Assembly: GCA_002329625.1 (NCBI GenBank)
Contig: DCTP01000103.1
Span: 4,851-10,666, forward strand
Reading direction: 5' to 3'
DNA length: 5,816 nucleotides
DNA from: Leptolinea sp. UBA1437
GTDB taxonomy: Bacteria; Chloroflexota; Anaerolineae; Anaerolineales; Anaerolineaceae
The notes below the pieces were generated by a model. The model saw nothing but the letters and a program-made list of their open reading frames with translations. It had not been told where the DNA came from and did no database searches. Numbering within the stretch: the first letter of the stretch is position 1; the number at the start of each line of letters is the position of its first letter. Positions 5,634 through 5,816 of the stretch are shown in pieces. The translations under genes were made by a program, and so were the position numbers.

Positions 5634-5816
5634 ATGGCAAAACAACAACCGGAAAAAACAAATAAAAATACGAAGAAAAAAGAAGTAGAGAAAAAGAAGA
5701 CGACGGCAGGAATGATTTGGGAAATAGTTCAGACGCTGCTGATGGCAGCCGTCCTGTATTTTGCGATCGATTTTTGTATCGCGCGGGTTCGGGTAGAGAA
5801 TATCAGTATGGAACCC
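5634..5816 (+). CDS. lepB: Signal peptidase I, N-terminal part, cut by the window edge
   Basis: The first 61 codons of a type I signal peptidase, the membrane Ser/Lys protease that removes signal peptides from exported proteins. A very Lys-rich cytoplasmic tail (residues 1-24) is followed by one transmembrane helix (about 27-50, MIWEIVQTLLMAAVLYFAID). The family motif then appears as VENISMEP (54-61), with catalytic Ser58 followed by Met, as in the V-x-G-x-S-M-x-P consensus; Asn56 replaces the common Gly. The general-base Lys and the rest of the catalytic domain lie beyond the right edge. The single N-terminal helix fits the short form found in Gram-positives and Chloroflexota rather than the two-helix E. 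coli form. The gene may be co-transcribed with der or use its own promoter. The call rests on the helix plus the SMEP motif. Confidence 0.88.
   Translation, partial: MAKQQPEKTNKNTKKKEVEKKKTTAGMIWEIVQTLLMAAVLYFAIDFCIARVRVENISMEP

Overview
The window looks like ordinary chromosomal DNA of a Chloroflexota bacterium, most likely class Anaerolineae. The main pointer is the protein at 2824-3984, which combines a cytoplasmic zinc ribbon, one membrane helix, Thr/Pro-rich linkers, two LysM modules and a C-terminal Ig-like domain; this layout is familiar from that group. The Tat-type L,D-transpeptidase with an SHGCVNM active site and the moderate base composition (mid-40s % G+C by eye) fit too. The lineage is inferred from gene style and has not been tested by a search.

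Layout: positions 1-116 may hold the start of a small exported protein on the minus strand that runs off the left edge (weakly supported). A plus-strand pair follows: a DUF493/YbeD-family small protein (223-504) and, one base later, a Tat-signal YkuD L,D-transpeptidase (506-1576). The heme chaperone gene hemW (minus, 1578-2744) converges on it with one base between the stop codons. hemW is divergent from the LysM membrane protein gene (2824-3984), and their promoter elements abut or overlap at 2751-2769. The LysM gene ends in a 17-bp perfect hairpin terminator (4003-4042). The der gene for the double-GTPase ribosome assembly factor (4146-5510) follows from its own extended -10 promoter. The first 61 codons of signal peptidase I (5634-5816) close the window at its catalytic Ser motif.

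Themes: three products belong to the envelope (L,D-transpeptidase, LysM anchor protein, signal peptidase I), one to ribosome assembly (Der) and one to heme handling (HemW). Several transcription starts can be predicted from extended -10 elements (TGnTATAAT-like) without a recognisable -35. Two minus-strand starts lack a Shine-Dalgarno sequence and lie so close to a -10 that leaderless transcripts are possible.

I found no CRISPR array, tRNA or rRNA, insertion sequence, phage gene or defence system. No gene-free stretch exceeds 300 bases. The most noteworthy items are the architecture of the LysM protein, the back-to-back promoters at 2751-2769 and the tight DUF493/L,D-transpeptidase pair; I do not see a clearly new multi-gene system.
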